The notes beneath the pieces are model-generated. The model ran no database searches, was not told the DNA's origin, and saw nothing but the letters and a program-made list of their open reading frames with translations. DNA of 44,764 nt from Rhodobacteraceae bacterium UBA6141 (lineage in GTDB: Bacteria; Pseudomonadota; Alphaproteobacteria; Rhodobacterales; Rhodobacteraceae): positions 1 through 44,764 of the forward strand of contig DIVD01000053.1 in assembly GCA_002423245.1 (NCBI GenBank), read 5' to 3'. The position numbers and the translations under genes were made by a program. Below, piece after piece: positions 7,147 through 15,263 of this stretch. Each line of letters begins with the position of its first letter. Within the stretch, counting starts at the first letter, position 1.

Positions 7147-8817
7147 ATGCAAGCGGATCACGTGATCGTGGGCGCCGGCTCTGCCGGATCGGCGCTCGCC
7201 TACCGGCTTGCCGAAGCGGGGCACAAGGTGCTGGTGATCGAGCATGGCGGGTCGGATGCCGGGCCCTTCATCCAGATGCCCGCCGCGCTCAGCTACCCGA
7301 TGAACATGGGGCTCTATGACTGGGGGCTGAAGTCGGAACCCGAACCGCATCTGGGCAACCGGCGGCTGGCGACCCCGCGCGGCAAGGTGGTGGGCGGCTC
7401 CTCCTCGATCAACGGGATGGTGTTCGTGCGCGGGCATCCCCGCGACTTCGACACCTGGGCAGAGATGGGGGCGCAGGGCTGGGGCTATGCCGATGTGCTG
7501 CCCTATTTCAGGCGGATGGAAACCTGGCATGGCGGCAAGGACGGCGGCAAGGATGGCGGCGATCCGGCCTGGCGCGGCGACAGCGGCCCGCTGCACGTCA
7601 CCCGTGGCCCCCGGTCCAACCCGCTGTTCTCGGCCTTCATAGAGGCGGGCAGGCAGGCGGGCTACGAGTTGACCGGCGATTATAACGGCGAGAAGCAGGA
7701 GGGCTTCGGCCCGATGGAGGCGACGATCTGGAAGGGTCGGCGCTGGTCTGCCGCCAACGCCTATCTGCGCCCGGCGCTGAAGACCGGCAACTGCACGCTG
7801 GTCCGCGCGCTGGCGCTGCGGGTGGTGATCGAGGACGGCCGCGCCCGAGGCGTGGAGGTTGAACGCGGCGGCAAGACCGAGGTGATCGGCGCGCGGGCCG
7901 AGGTGATCTTGTCGGCGTCATCCATCAACACGCCGAAGCTGTTGATGCTGTCGGGCATCGGCCCCGCCGCGCATCTGGCGGAGCATGGCATCGACGTGAT
8001 GGCGGACCGGCCGGGGGTGGGCGCGAACCTGCAGGACCATCTGGAGGTCTACATGCAGTTCGCCTCGAAACTGCCGGTCACGCTTTACAGATACTGGAAC
8101 CTCCTCGGCAAGGCGGGCATCGGCGCGCAATGGCTGTTCACCGGGCGCGGGCTCGGCGCGTCGAACCAGTTTGAAAGCTGCGCCTTCATCCGCTCGGCTC
8201 CGGGGGTGGACTACCCCGACATCCAGTATCATTTCCTGCCGATCGCCATGCGCTATGACGGGAAGGTCGCGGCAGAGGGGCACGGCTTTCAGGTGCATGT
8301 CGGCCCGATGCGCTCGCGCTCTCGCGGGGCGGTCACGCTGCGCTCTGCCGACCCGCGCGAACCGCCGGTGATCCGCTTCAACTACATGAGCCAGCCCGAG
8401 GATTGGCAGGAGTTCCGCCGCTGCGTGCGCCTGACGCGCGAGATCTTCGCGCAACCGGCCTTTGCGCCCTACCTCAAGCACGAAATCCAGCCCGGCGCCG
8501 GGGTGGAGACCGACGAACAGATCGACGGCTTTGTCCGCGAACATGCCGAAAGCGCCTATCACCCCTGCGGCACGGCGCGGATCGGCGCGGCGAGCGACCC
8601 GATGGCGGTGGTGGACCCGGAGTGCCGGGTGATCGGGGTGCAGGGGCTGCGCGTCGTCGACAGCTCGATCTTCCCCCGGATCACCAATGGCAACCTCAAC
8701 GCGCCCTCGATCATGACCGGCGAGAAGGCGGCGGACCACATCCTTGGCAAGGGGATGCTGGCGCCCGCGAACGCGGTGCCGTGGCAAAGCCCGGTCTGGC
8801 AGGTGGCGCAGCGCTAA
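7147..8817 (+). CDS. betA: Choline dehydrogenase BetA
   Basis: This FAD-dependent GMC oxidoreductase oxidises choline to betaine aldehyde, donating electrons to the respiratory chain (556 aa). The dinucleotide-binding motif VIVGAGSAGSALAYRLAE is at the N-terminus, the GMC signature PRGKVVGGSSSINGMVFVRG follows, and the catalytic His472 lies in AYHPCG with NLNAPSIMTGEKAAD downstream. Residues 129-138 read GGKDGGKDGG, encoded by a 12-bp near-perfect duplication (7531-7560) in a surface loop. The ATG at 7147 is preceded by GACAGGGA. The unusual repeated leader may affect initiation. Its TAA overlaps the stop of the convergent pabC gene, so there is no room for a terminator. Confidence 0.95.
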   Translation: MQADHVIVGAGSAGSALAYRLAEAGHKVLVIEHGGSDAGPFIQMPAALSYPMNMGLYDWGLKSEPEPHLGNRRLATPRGKVVGGSSSINGMVFVRGHPRDFDTWAEMGAQGWGYADVLPYFRRMETWHGGKDGGKDGGDPAWRGDSGPLHVTRGPRSNPLFSAFIEAGRQAGYELTGDYNGEKQEGFGPMEATIWKGRRWSAANAYLRPALKTGNCTLVRALALRVVIEDGRARGVEVERGGKTEVIGARAEVILSASSINTPKLLMLSGIGPAAHLAEHGIDVMADRPGVGANLQDHLEVYMQFASKLPVTLYRYWNLLGKAGIGAQWLFTGRGLGASNQFESCAFIRSAPGVDYPDIQYHFLPIAMRYDGKVAAEGHGFQVHVGPMRSRSRGAVTLRSADPREPPVIRFNYMSQPEDWQEFRRCVRLTREIFAQPAFAPYLKHEIQPGAGVETDEQIDGFVREHAESAYHPCGTARIGAASDPMAVVDPECRVIGVQGLRVVDSSIFPRITNGNLNAPSIMTGEKAADHILGKGMLAPANAVPWQSPVWQVAQR

Positions 8818-9446
8818 AGGGCCGCCGGGATCAGCCCGCGCAGCGAGTTGCCCATCCAGATCCGCGCGCGGGGCAGGTCCGCCAGCGTCAGCACCGCCTC
8901 GCGCGCGCGGCCGGTGTCCAGCAGTTCGGCGCGCAGGCAGCCGGGCAGCAGGCCGCTGGTCAGCGGCGGGGTGCAGAGCCCCTGCCCGAGATCGAAGACC
9001 AGGTTGGTGATGGTGCCCTCGCAAAGCTCGCCGCGCGTGTTGGCATAAAGCCACTCGTCAATCCCGCCGGGCAGGGCGGCGCGATCGCGGTCGTAGAGTT
9101 CGCGCCGCGTGGTCTTGAGGCGCAGCCAGGGATCGTCGGGTTCGAGCCGCGCGCCTGCCAGCGCCACACGCCAGCGGGGCGGGGTCGGCGGCAGCGGGGC
9201 ATGGGTCACCTCGATGCCGCCATCCTGCGCCAGTGTCAGCCGCACCCGCAGCGGTTCGGGGCCGCTGATGGTGGCGAGGGCCGCGGCAATCGCGGCGGGG
9301 TCATGCGCAAAGCCCAGCCGCGCGGCGCTGGCGGCAAGGCGGGCAAGGTGCCGGTCCAGCCGGGCGAAGCGCGCGCCGTCCCAGCCCAGCGTCTCGATCA
9401 GGCGCAGGCCCGCTGTCAGGTCAGACGGGCGAAACGGGCTTTCCAC
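8814..9446 (-). CDS. pabC: PabC-like aminodeoxychorismate lyase (class IV PLP enzyme)
   Basis: This protein probably converts 4-amino-4-deoxychorismate to p-aminobenzoate and pyruvate for folate synthesis (210 aa). The GTG start at 9446 is chosen because GGGAGGAGG lies eight bases upstream and because the gene then overlaps the end of pabB by 31 bp; the longer in-frame extension reads through pabB and is spurious. Class IV aminotransferase features are the KTTRRELYDR segment with the likely PLP lysine, and the CEGTITNLVF motif. The protein is shorter than E. coli PabC (269 aa) but typical of the alphaproteobacterial form. A D-amino-acid or branched-chain aminotransferase is a less likely alternative given the partner gene. 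Confidence 0.85.
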   Translation of the reverse strand: MESPFRPSDLTAGLRLIETLGWDGARFARLDRHLARLAASAARLGFAHDPAAIAAALATISGPEPLRVRLTLAQDGGIEVTHAPLPPTPPRWRVALAGARLEPDDPWLRLKTTRRELYDRDRAALPGGIDEWLYANTRGELCEGTITNLVFDLGQGLCTPPLTSGLLPGCLRAELLDTGRAREAVLTLADLPRARIWMGNSLRGLIPAAL

Positions 9447-10540
9447 AGCGCCTCCTCCCATTCGCCCTCGGCGGTGGAATCGGCCACCACCCCGCCGCCG
9501 ACATTCAGCGTGACCGCGCCGCCCGGATGCAGGGTCAGCGTGCGGATCGCGACGTTGAAGGCCGAGGCGCCATCCGGCCCCGCCCAGCCGATCGCGCCGC
9601 AATAGGCGCCGCGCGCCCGGGGCTCGAGTTCGTGAATGATCTGCATGGCGCGGATCTTCGGCGCGCCGGTGATCGACCCGCAGGGGAAGATCGCGCGCAG
9701 GATGTCCGCGAATCCCGTGCCGGGCAGCAACGTGCCCCGCACCTCGGACACCATCTGATGAAGGGTGGCGAAGCTTTCCACCGCGAAAAGCTGCGGCACA
9801 CGGACCGAGCCGACGCGGCAGATGCGCGACAGGTCGTTGCGCATCAGATCGACGATCATCAGGTTCTCGGCCCTGTCCTTCGCGGCGCCGCGCAGGTCCG
9901 CCGCCAGCGCCGCATCCCGCGCCGGGTCGGCGTGGCGCGGGCGGGTGCCCTTCATCGGCCGCACCGTGATGCCGCCTGCCGCATCGGTGGCGAAGAACGA
10001 CTCGGGCGAGAGCGAGACCAGCGCGGGCGCGTCCGGCAGCACCACCACCGCGCCATGCCCGACCGGCTGCACCCGCGACAGCGCGGCGAAAAGGCCAAGC
10101 GGGGTGCCCTGGAAGCTGGCCGTCAGCGGGAAGGTGAGGTTGACCTGATAGCAATCGCCGGCGCGGATCAGGTCCAGCGCGCGGGCGATGGCGGCGGCAT
10201 GGGCGGCGCGGGGCAGGGCGGGTTCGGGCGCGCCAAGCCGGGCGTCCGCGGCCTCGGCCCCGGCGCGGGCGAGCGCCGCATCGGCGGGCAGCGGCGCGTC
10301 GTAGATGCCAAGATGCACCAGCGGACCCGAGGGCGCGCGCCGCAGCCCCGCGAGGGCCGGCTCCAGCGCCTGCCCCGCCTCATAGGCCAGCAGTCCGGCG
10401 ACCCAGTGCCCCGCCGCCAGCGCCTGTTCCGCCCGGCGCAGCGCCGGCAGGACATCGGCCGCGCGGCGCGCGCGGATCACTGCGCGCGGCACGTCGAACA
10501 GGGCGGGGCGACCGCCGGGGCCGTCTTGCAGCAGGATCAT
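9416..10540 (-). CDS. pabB: Aminodeoxychorismate synthase component I PabB
   Basis: This is the chorismate-utilising subunit that makes 4-amino-4-deoxychorismate with PabA glutaminase (374 aa). The start at 10540 (MILLQDGPGGRP) has GGGAGGG upstream. Conserved chorismate-binding blocks are present: GDCYQVNLTFP, VRPMKGTRPR, AENLMIVDLMRNDLSRI, PCGSITGAPKIRAMQIIHELE and the C-terminal GGGVVADSTAEGEWEE. The VRPMKGT block separates it from TrpE-type anthranilate synthases. No pabA lies in the window, so the glutaminase must be elsewhere. It overlaps pabC and is translationally coupled to it. Confidence 0.92.
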   Translation of the reverse strand: MILLQDGPGGRPALFDVPRAVIRARRAADVLPALRRAEQALAAGHWVAGLLAYEAGQALEPALAGLRRAPSGPLVHLGIYDAPLPADAALARAGAEAADARLGAPEPALPRAAHAAAIARALDLIRAGDCYQVNLTFPLTASFQGTPLGLFAALSRVQPVGHGAVVVLPDAPALVSLSPESFFATDAAGGITVRPMKGTRPRHADPARDAALAADLRGAAKDRAENLMIVDLMRNDLSRICRVGSVRVPQLFAVESFATLHQMVSEVRGTLLPGTGFADILRAIFPCGSITGAPKIRAMQIIHELEPRARGAYCGAIGWAGPDGASAFNVAIRTLTLHPGGAVTLNVGGGVVADSTAEGEWEEALWKARFARLT

Positions 10541-10714
10541 CTTGCGCCCTCCCGCGCCGCATCCCGGCGCAGCGGCGGTGACCATCCCCGATGCCGCGCC
10601 GGGGCGCAAGCGGCCAGGGCGCCGGCGGATGATCGCGGAACTTGATCCGCGTCATTGCGGGGCCGGGCGGCGGGCGCTAGGTCTGCGGCCGGACAGGACC
10701 AGAGGAGAGAACCC

Positions 10715-10954
10715 ATGTCGAACACCCCCCATGATATCTATGAGGATTTTCCGGGCGAGGCCGAGAAGATTCACGCGCTGAAGGCGGCGGACACGCATTT
10801 CGCGCGGATCCTCGATGAATATCACGAGGTCAACCGCCAGGTGCACCGCGCCGAAACCATGGTCGAGCCGGTGGACCAACTGGCCGAGGTGGAGATGCGC
10901 AAGAAGCGCGCGGCGCTGAAGGATGAACTGGCGCGGATGCTGGCAAAAGCCTGA
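10715..10954 (+). CDS. YdcH/DUF465 family small protein
   Basis: This small protein of 79 residues is almost wholly helical and charged, with heptad-like spacing suggesting a coiled coil. The start at 10715 (MSNTPHDIYEDFPGEAEKI) has AGAGGAGAG upstream, and the text matches the DUF465 pattern (PGEAEKIHALKAADTHFARILDEYHEVN, here spelt in two parts of the ORF, residues 12-40). The function of the family is unknown. It stands alone between divergent pabB and a convergent regulator gene, and is followed by a strong GC hairpin. Confidence 0.9.
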   Translation: MSNTPHDIYEDFPGEAEKIHALKAADTHFARILDEYHEVNRQVHRAETMVEPVDQLAEVEMRKKRAALKDELARMLAKA

Positions 10955-10974
10955 TCCGCACGCGCACCGCAAGA

Positions 10975-11002
10975 AGGGGCCCCGGCGCGAATCGGGGCCC
11001 CT
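10975..11002. terminator. Bidirectional hairpin terminator
   Basis: AGGGGCCCCG, an 8-nt loop, and CGGGGCCCCT form a perfect 10-bp stem between the convergent DUF465 and ScfR genes. On the minus strand the stem is followed by CTTCTTGC, which is moderately T-rich; on the plus strand the tail is only weakly T-rich. It probably stops transcription from both sides. Confidence 0.75.
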
Positions 11003-11003
11003 C

Positions 11004-12398
11004 TCATGCAATCTCGTAGGGCAGCAGCCCGCGCCGGCCCGGATCGACGCGCAGCCGGCGTTCCAGCGGCGGCACCGATCGCTGGTGGCAGTCCTTCCGC
11101 TCGCAGATCCGGCACGATATTCCGATCGGCTCATAGGCGCGCGGGTTCGACGGGTCCAGATCGTCGGCATAGACCAGTTGCGCCGCGTGGCTGACCTCGC
11201 AGCCAAGCCCGATGGCATAGCGGCGGATCGGCGCGTGGAACGAGCCGCCCGGCTTCGATACGTCGCGCGCGAGGCTGAGATAGCGCACCCCGTCCGGCGT
11301 TTCGGCAAGCTGGCGCAGGAAGCGGCCCGGCGTCTCGAAGGCCTGATGCACGTTCCACAGCGGGCAGGCACCGCCGAAGCGGGCGAATTGCAGGCGCGTC
11401 GCGGAATGGCGCTTGGTGATGGTGCCCGCCTGATCGACACGGACGAAATAGAAGGGCACGCCCTTGGCGCCGGGACGTTGCAGGGTGGAGAGCCGGTGCG
11501 CCACCTGCTCGATCGAGGCGCCGAACCTGTCCGCCAGCCGTTCAAGATCGTGCCGCGTCTCTTGCGCCGCCTCCAGAAAGGCGCGGTAGGGCAGCAGCGC
11601 GGCGCCGGCGAAATAGTTTGCGAGGCCGATCTTGGCGATGGCGCGCGAGGTGTCGGACTGAAAGCGGCCAAGGTCCAGCGTCGCCTCCAGCAGATCATCC
11701 TGGGTGGTCAGCGCGACCTGGTGCAGCACCTGGAACCGCTGGGTCGCACTGGCCGCGCGGGTCGAGATCATCAGCCGCCCGCCGATCTGCGACCTGAGCG
11801 CGTCGATGTCGCAAAACTGCAACTCGATGCCCCGTGACCGCAGCAGCTCCGCCGCGTGAACGACCGGGTCCACACGCTTGCGATCCGGGCAGGAAAACCG
11901 TTCTGCGGCGCGGTCCACGGCATCGAGGTAATTGTCGCAATAGTGAAAGAAGTCGCGCACCTCTTCCCAGGGGCTGGTCAGCGCCGCCGCCTCGTCGCGG
12001 CCGAGCGCGTCGTCCAGCGAGGCGAGCCGTTCATGCGTCTGCCGATAGGCGCGGTGCAGTTCCAGAAAGGCCCGCACCAGCGCCGGCGCGTTGGAGGCGG
12101 CAAGCCGCAGATCGGCCAGCGGCGGCGCGGCATCGGCAAAGACCGGATCGGCCAGCGCCTCGCGCATGTCGCTGACAAGGCGTTCGGCATCGCCGGTCGA
12201 AAGCTCTGTCACGTCCAGCCCGAACTCGCCCGCCAGCGCCAGCACCACGCCCGCCGAAACCGGGCGGTGGTTGTTCTCCATCTGGTTGAGATAGGGCAGC
12301 GACACGCCCAGCCGTTCCGCAAAGATCTTCTGCGTCAGGCCAAGCCGCCCCCGCGTTTCGCGCAGTTTCAGCCCGGCATAGAGTTTCTGCGTCGCCAT
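11004..12398 (-). CDS. ScfR-family short-chain acyl-CoA regulator (XRE/DUF2083)
   Basis: This is a transcription factor of the short-chain fatty acyl-CoA regulator family that includes RamB, PccR and MccR. An XRE helix-turn-helix occupies residues 1-65 (LTQKIFAERLGVSLPYLNQMENNHRPVS, core part), an IrrE-like middle domain follows, and the C-terminal DUF2083 region ends in the cysteine cluster GISCRICERKDCHQR. The start at 12398 (MATQKLYAGLKLRETRG) matches the family N-terminus and gives 464 aa; a longer frame exists. Two TTTGCAAA-like boxes lie 17-45 bp upstream, suggesting autoregulation. Relatives control glyoxylate-cycle or propionyl-CoA/methylcitrate genes. None of these is in the window, so the target here is unknown. 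Confidence 0.88.
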   Translation of the reverse strand: MATQKLYAGLKLRETRGRLGLTQKIFAERLGVSLPYLNQMENNHRPVSAGVVLALAGEFGLDVTELSTGDAERLVSDMREALADPVFADAAPPLADLRLAASNAPALVRAFLELHRAYRQTHERLASLDDALGRDEAAALTSPWEEVRDFFHYCDNYLDAVDRAAERFSCPDRKRVDPVVHAAELLRSRGIELQFCDIDALRSQIGGRLMISTRAASATQRFQVLHQVALTTQDDLLEATLDLGRFQSDTSRAIAKIGLANYFAGAALLPYRAFLEAAQETRHDLERLADRFGASIEQVAHRLSTLQRPGAKGVPFYFVRVDQAGTITKRHSATRLQFARFGGACPLWNVHQAFETPGRFLRQLAETPDGVRYLSLARDVSKPGGSFHAPIRRYAIGLGCEVSHAAQLVYADDLDPSNPRAYEPIGISCRICERKDCHQRSVPPLERRLRVDPGRRGLLPYEIA

Positions 12399-12414
12399 CC
12401 CGCGCCCCCGGAAG

Positions 12415-12443
12415 TTTGCGAAGCCATTCATAGCCTTTGCAAA
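12415..12443 (-). promoter_or_regulatory. Two ScfR/RamB-type boxes upstream of the regulator
   Basis: TTTGCGAA (12415-12422) and TTTGCAAA (12436-12443) are spaced 21 bp start to start, i.e. two helical turns, just upstream of the ScfR-family gene. RamB and PccR, both of this family, bind TTTGCAAA-type motifs. Autoregulation is therefore inferred. Confidence 0.6.
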
Positions 12444-12490
12444 CCCGGTCCGGCAAGACCGCCGGGCAGCGGCAAGCCTGCGCGGCGGGA

Positions 12491-13696
12491 TCAGAGCGCG
12501 AGGCTCGCCCGTCGCCGCATCACCCACAGGATCGCCGGGATCGAGCCGGCGGAGGCTGCCAGCATCAGCGCCAGCAACGGCGTCGCCCCGCGTTCCGCGC
12601 TCAGCAGCGCGCCCGCCAGTGCTGCCAACGCTGCGCCGCCGCCAATGGTCATGGTGCCGCCGAGGCCCGAGGCGGTGCCGGCAAGCTCGGGCCGCACCGA
12701 CATCATCCCGGCATTGGCGTTGGGCAGCAGCATCCCGTTGCCCAGCGCCATCACTCCGACGAGGGGAAAGAAGATCAGCGGGTGGCTGATCCCCGCCAGA
12801 TCCAGCGCCAGCGCCGCGACCAGCGCCAGCGTCGAGACCACGGCCCCGGCCAGCACCATCCGCTCCATCCCGCTGCGCACCGAATAGCGGCCCGACAGCA
12901 AGTTCCCAAAGGCGTAGCCGATGGCCGGCGCGGCGAAGTAATAGCCGACGGCAGAGGGGCTGAGGTGGAACACCTCGGCGCCGACGAAGGGCGCACCGCC
13001 GACATAGGCGAAGAAGCCGCCCGACGAGGCGGTGGCCGCCAGCGCATAACCCCAGAACCGCCGCGAGGCCAGCAGCTCGAGCCAGTTGCGCAGCGGAAGC
13101 GAGCCGCCGCCCTCGCCCGGCTTGCCGGTCTCGCCCAGATCGGCCCAGACCAGCGCCAGCACCAGCAGCCCGGCAATGCCGAGCGCCACGAAATTCGCCC
13201 GCCAGCCGAAGGCATCGTCCAGCGCGCCGCCGGCGATCGGCCCCAGCATCGGCGCCAGCGACATGCCCATGGTGACATAGCCGATCATCGACGCGGCCTG
13301 CGGCCCCGGCACCATGTCGCGCACCACCGCACGGCTGAGCACGATCCCCGTCACAACCGCCGCCTGCATCATCCGGAAGGCGAGGAACACCCCCGCGGTC
13401 GGCGCCAGCAGCGTGCCGAGCGTGGCCAGCAGGAAGACCGACAGCCCGCCGAGAATCATCGGGCGGCGGCCGATGCGGTCGGAGAGCGGGCCGATCACCA
13501 GCTGCGCCGCCGCGCAGACCGCGAGATAGGCCGAGACCGACAGCTGCATCACGCTGTAGTCGACCCCGAAATCGCGGGCCATCCCGGGCAACGATGGCAG
13601 GAAGATGTTCATCGACAGCGCGCCGATGCCCGTCATCAGGACGAGTGTCGCGATGTGGGGCGGGGTGTGCCGGTTCAGGAATCGGGGGGGACTCAT
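12491..13696 (-). CDS. Bcr/CflA-family drug efflux MFS transporter
   Basis: This predicted proton-coupled exporter of the DHA1 family has 401 residues and 12 transmembrane segments. The motif-A loop GPLSDRIGRRPMILGG follows TM2, and the motif-C-like GYVTMGMSLAPMLGPIAGGAL lies in TM5; both are typical of Bcr/CflA bicyclomycin/chloramphenicol-type antiporters. The start at 13696 (MSPPRFLNRHTPPH) was chosen over the longer frame because the cytoplasmic N-terminus then has normal length; no strong Shine-Dalgarno is present. It is upstream of and co-directional with the ScfR regulator, 92 bp apart. The substrate cannot be deduced. Confidence 0.9.
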   Translation of the reverse strand: MSPPRFLNRHTPPHIATLVLMTGIGALSMNIFLPSLPGMARDFGVDYSVMQLSVSAYLAVCAAAQLVIGPLSDRIGRRPMILGGLSVFLLATLGTLLAPTAGVFLAFRMMQAAVVTGIVLSRAVVRDMVPGPQAASMIGYVTMGMSLAPMLGPIAGGALDDAFGWRANFVALGIAGLLVLALVWADLGETGKPGEGGGSLPLRNWLELLASRRFWGYALAATASSGGFFAYVGGAPFVGAEVFHLSPSAVGYYFAAPAIGYAFGNLLSGRYSVRSGMERMVLAGAVVSTLALVAALALDLAGISHPLIFFPLVGVMALGNGMLLPNANAGMMSVRPELAGTASGLGGTMTIGGGAALAALAGALLSAERGATPLLALMLAASAGSIPAILWVMRRRASLAL

Positions 13697-13812
13697 GCCG
13701 GCATGGCTATGCGCTTGCGCGGGGAGTGTCCATCTCGCGCGCACGAGGCGCCGCACTTGCGCGGACCGCTCTGGAGCGGGTAGCCTTGCGCGAGCGCGGG
13801 GAGGGTGGAGCG

Positions 13813-14607
13813 ATGGTGCAAGGTGACGTGAGCGCGGCAGCGGGGACAGGGGCCTCGCCGCTGCCCGAGGTGCAGGAGGTGCGGCTGGCCGATATCGGGG
13901 CCGTGCTGGTGGCAGGCTGGCGGGATTTCACCCGCGCGCCGCTCTACGGGCTGTTCTTTTCGGCGATCTACGTCGCCGGCGGCGTGGTGATCTGGCGGGT
14001 CTATACCGCCGCCGGCGCGGAATGGTGGCTGATCCCGGTCTTTGTCGGCTTTCCGCTGCTGGCGCCCTTCGCCGCGACCGGGCTCTACGAGGTCAGCCGG
14101 CGGCTGGAGGCGGGGCAGGCACTGGACTGGCCGGGCGTGCTGGGGGTGGTGTTCGCGCAGCGGCAAAGGCAGGTGCCGTCGATGGCGATGCTGATCCTTC
14201 TGATGTTCATGTTCTGGGTGTTCGTGGCGCATACGATCTTCGCGCTGTTCATGGGGCTTTCGGCGATGACCAATGTGTCCTCGTCCTTCGAGGTGCTGTG
14301 GACGGGCAACGGCCTTGTGATGCTGGCCGTGGGCAGCGCCGTCGGCGCGGTGTTCGCGGCGGTGCTGTTCGCGGTCACTGCCGGCGGGCTGCCGATGCTG
14401 CTGGAGCGCGAGGTGGACTTCGTCTCGGCGATGATCCGCAGCGTGGAGGCGGTGACGGCAAATCTGGCGGTGATGGCGGTCTGGGGCCTGGTGATCGCGG
14501 GGCTGCTGTTCGTGGCGATGGTGCCGATGTTCCTTGGGCTGTTCGTGATGCTGCCGGTGCTGGGGCATGCAAGCTGGCACATGTACCGGCGGCTGCTGGG
14601 GGATTGA
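13813..14607 (+). CDS. DUF2189 family integral membrane protein
   Basis: This membrane protein of 264 residues starts at 13813 with GGTGGAG upstream. It has a short soluble N-terminus (PEVQEVRLADIGAVLVAGW), then about six hydrophobic segments with a Met-rich stretch MAMLILLMFMFWVF and a final LPVLGHASWHMYRRLL motif. The layout and the ending match DUF2189 proteins, which are common in Rhodobacterales and of unknown function. It is monocistronic and ends at a strong terminator shared with the convergent bactofilin operon. Confidence 0.87.
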   Translation: MVQGDVSAAAGTGASPLPEVQEVRLADIGAVLVAGWRDFTRAPLYGLFFSAIYVAGGVVIWRVYTAAGAEWWLIPVFVGFPLLAPFAATGLYEVSRRLEAGQALDWPGVLGVVFAQRQRQVPSMAMLILLMFMFWVFVAHTIFALFMGLSAMTNVSSSFEVLWTGNGLVMLAVGSAVGAVFAAVLFAVTAGGLPMLLEREVDFVSAMIRSVEAVTANLAVMAVWGLVIAGLLFVAMVPMFLGLFVMLPVLGHASWHMYRRLLGD

Positions 14608-14713
14608 GGGGACGGGCCGGGCCGCCGCGGCGAGACCCGGCGCGATCAGGGGATCGGCGGGTCCGTTGCCTCCGAGACTGCGGGCAGTCCTCCCCCTTCG
14701 GACATGCAAGAAA

Positions 14714-14749
14714 GGCGGCACCTTCCGGCGCCGCCCCTGTTTTCTTTCC
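14714..14749. terminator. Bidirectional intrinsic terminator
   Basis: A 9-bp stem (GGCGGCACC/GGCGCCGCC, one mismatch) with a TTCC loop is followed on the plus strand by CCTGTTTTCTTTCC, and on the minus strand by TTTCTTGC. It separates the convergent DUF2189 and bactofilin genes. The rest of 14608-14765 holds nothing I recognise. Confidence 0.85.
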
Positions 14750-14765
14750 AGCCGGACGGCCGAAG

Positions 14766-15263
14766 CTATTCCTGCGCCAGCGGCGGCGCCAGCTTCGGGG
14801 TCACGCCGTTGGAAAGCGGATCGTCCTGCCGCTGCACGGAACCTTCGAAATGCGCGCCGCTCTCGATGGCGATGGTCTTGTGGATGATGTCGCCCTCGAC
14901 CCGCGCCGAGGAGGTCAGCCGCACCTTCAACCCGCGCACGCGGCCCACGACGCGGCCGTTGACGACGATGTCGTCCGCCACGATCTCGCCCCGGATGGTG
15001 GCGCTTTCGCCCACGGTCAGCAGATGGGCGCGGATATCGCCCTCGACCGTGCCCTCGACCTGGATGTCGCCGCTGGTCTTGATGTTGCCGGTGACCAGCA
15101 GGTCCGAGGACAGCACCGAGGTGGCAGGCTTCACCTTCGGCGCGCTGGGCAGAGCGTGCTCCGAAGACGGACGGGCCAACGCGCTCTCCGGGGCCTTCGG
15201 CTTTTCGGTCTCGGTTCCCGGGGTCTTGGGCCCGGGCTCGTTGATCCTGCTTTTAGAAAACAT
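14766..15263 (-). CDS. bacA: Bactofilin (polymer-forming cytoskeletal protein)
   Basis: This bactofilin (DUF583) forms nucleotide-free filaments at the membrane to localise envelope enzymes (165 aa). After a Pro/Lys-rich flexible tail (residues 1-50), the right-handed beta-helix core shows the regular short repeats of the family (LLVTGNIKTSGDIQVEGTVE, residues 55-74, then a second set to about 140). The C-terminus is a short Pro-containing tail. It is encoded immediately after, and overlapping by 11 bp, an M23 peptidase gene, the arrangement known for BacA-LmdC morphogenesis modules of stalked and budding alphaproteobacteria. Confidence 0.93.
   Translation of the reverse strand: MFSKSRINEPGPKTPGTETEKPKAPESALARPSSEHALPSAPKVKPATSVLSSDLLVTGNIKTSGDIQVEGTVEGDIRAHLLTVGESATIRGEIVADDIVVNGRVVGRVRGLKVRLTSSARVEGDIIHKTIAIESGAHFEGSVQRQDDPLSNGVTPKLAPPLAQE

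Noticed and set aside
7531..7560. The GGKDGGKDGG duplication in BetA as a frameshift or damage
   Set aside because: It is in frame and lies in a loop that varies among GMC enzymes; catalytic motifs before and after are intact.
4966..7596. An 876-codon open frame antisense to betC-betB-betA
   Set aside because: It is a mirror of strongly conserved enzymes in high-GC DNA; the LMATF repeats in it are only the reverse reading of the betA leader repeat.
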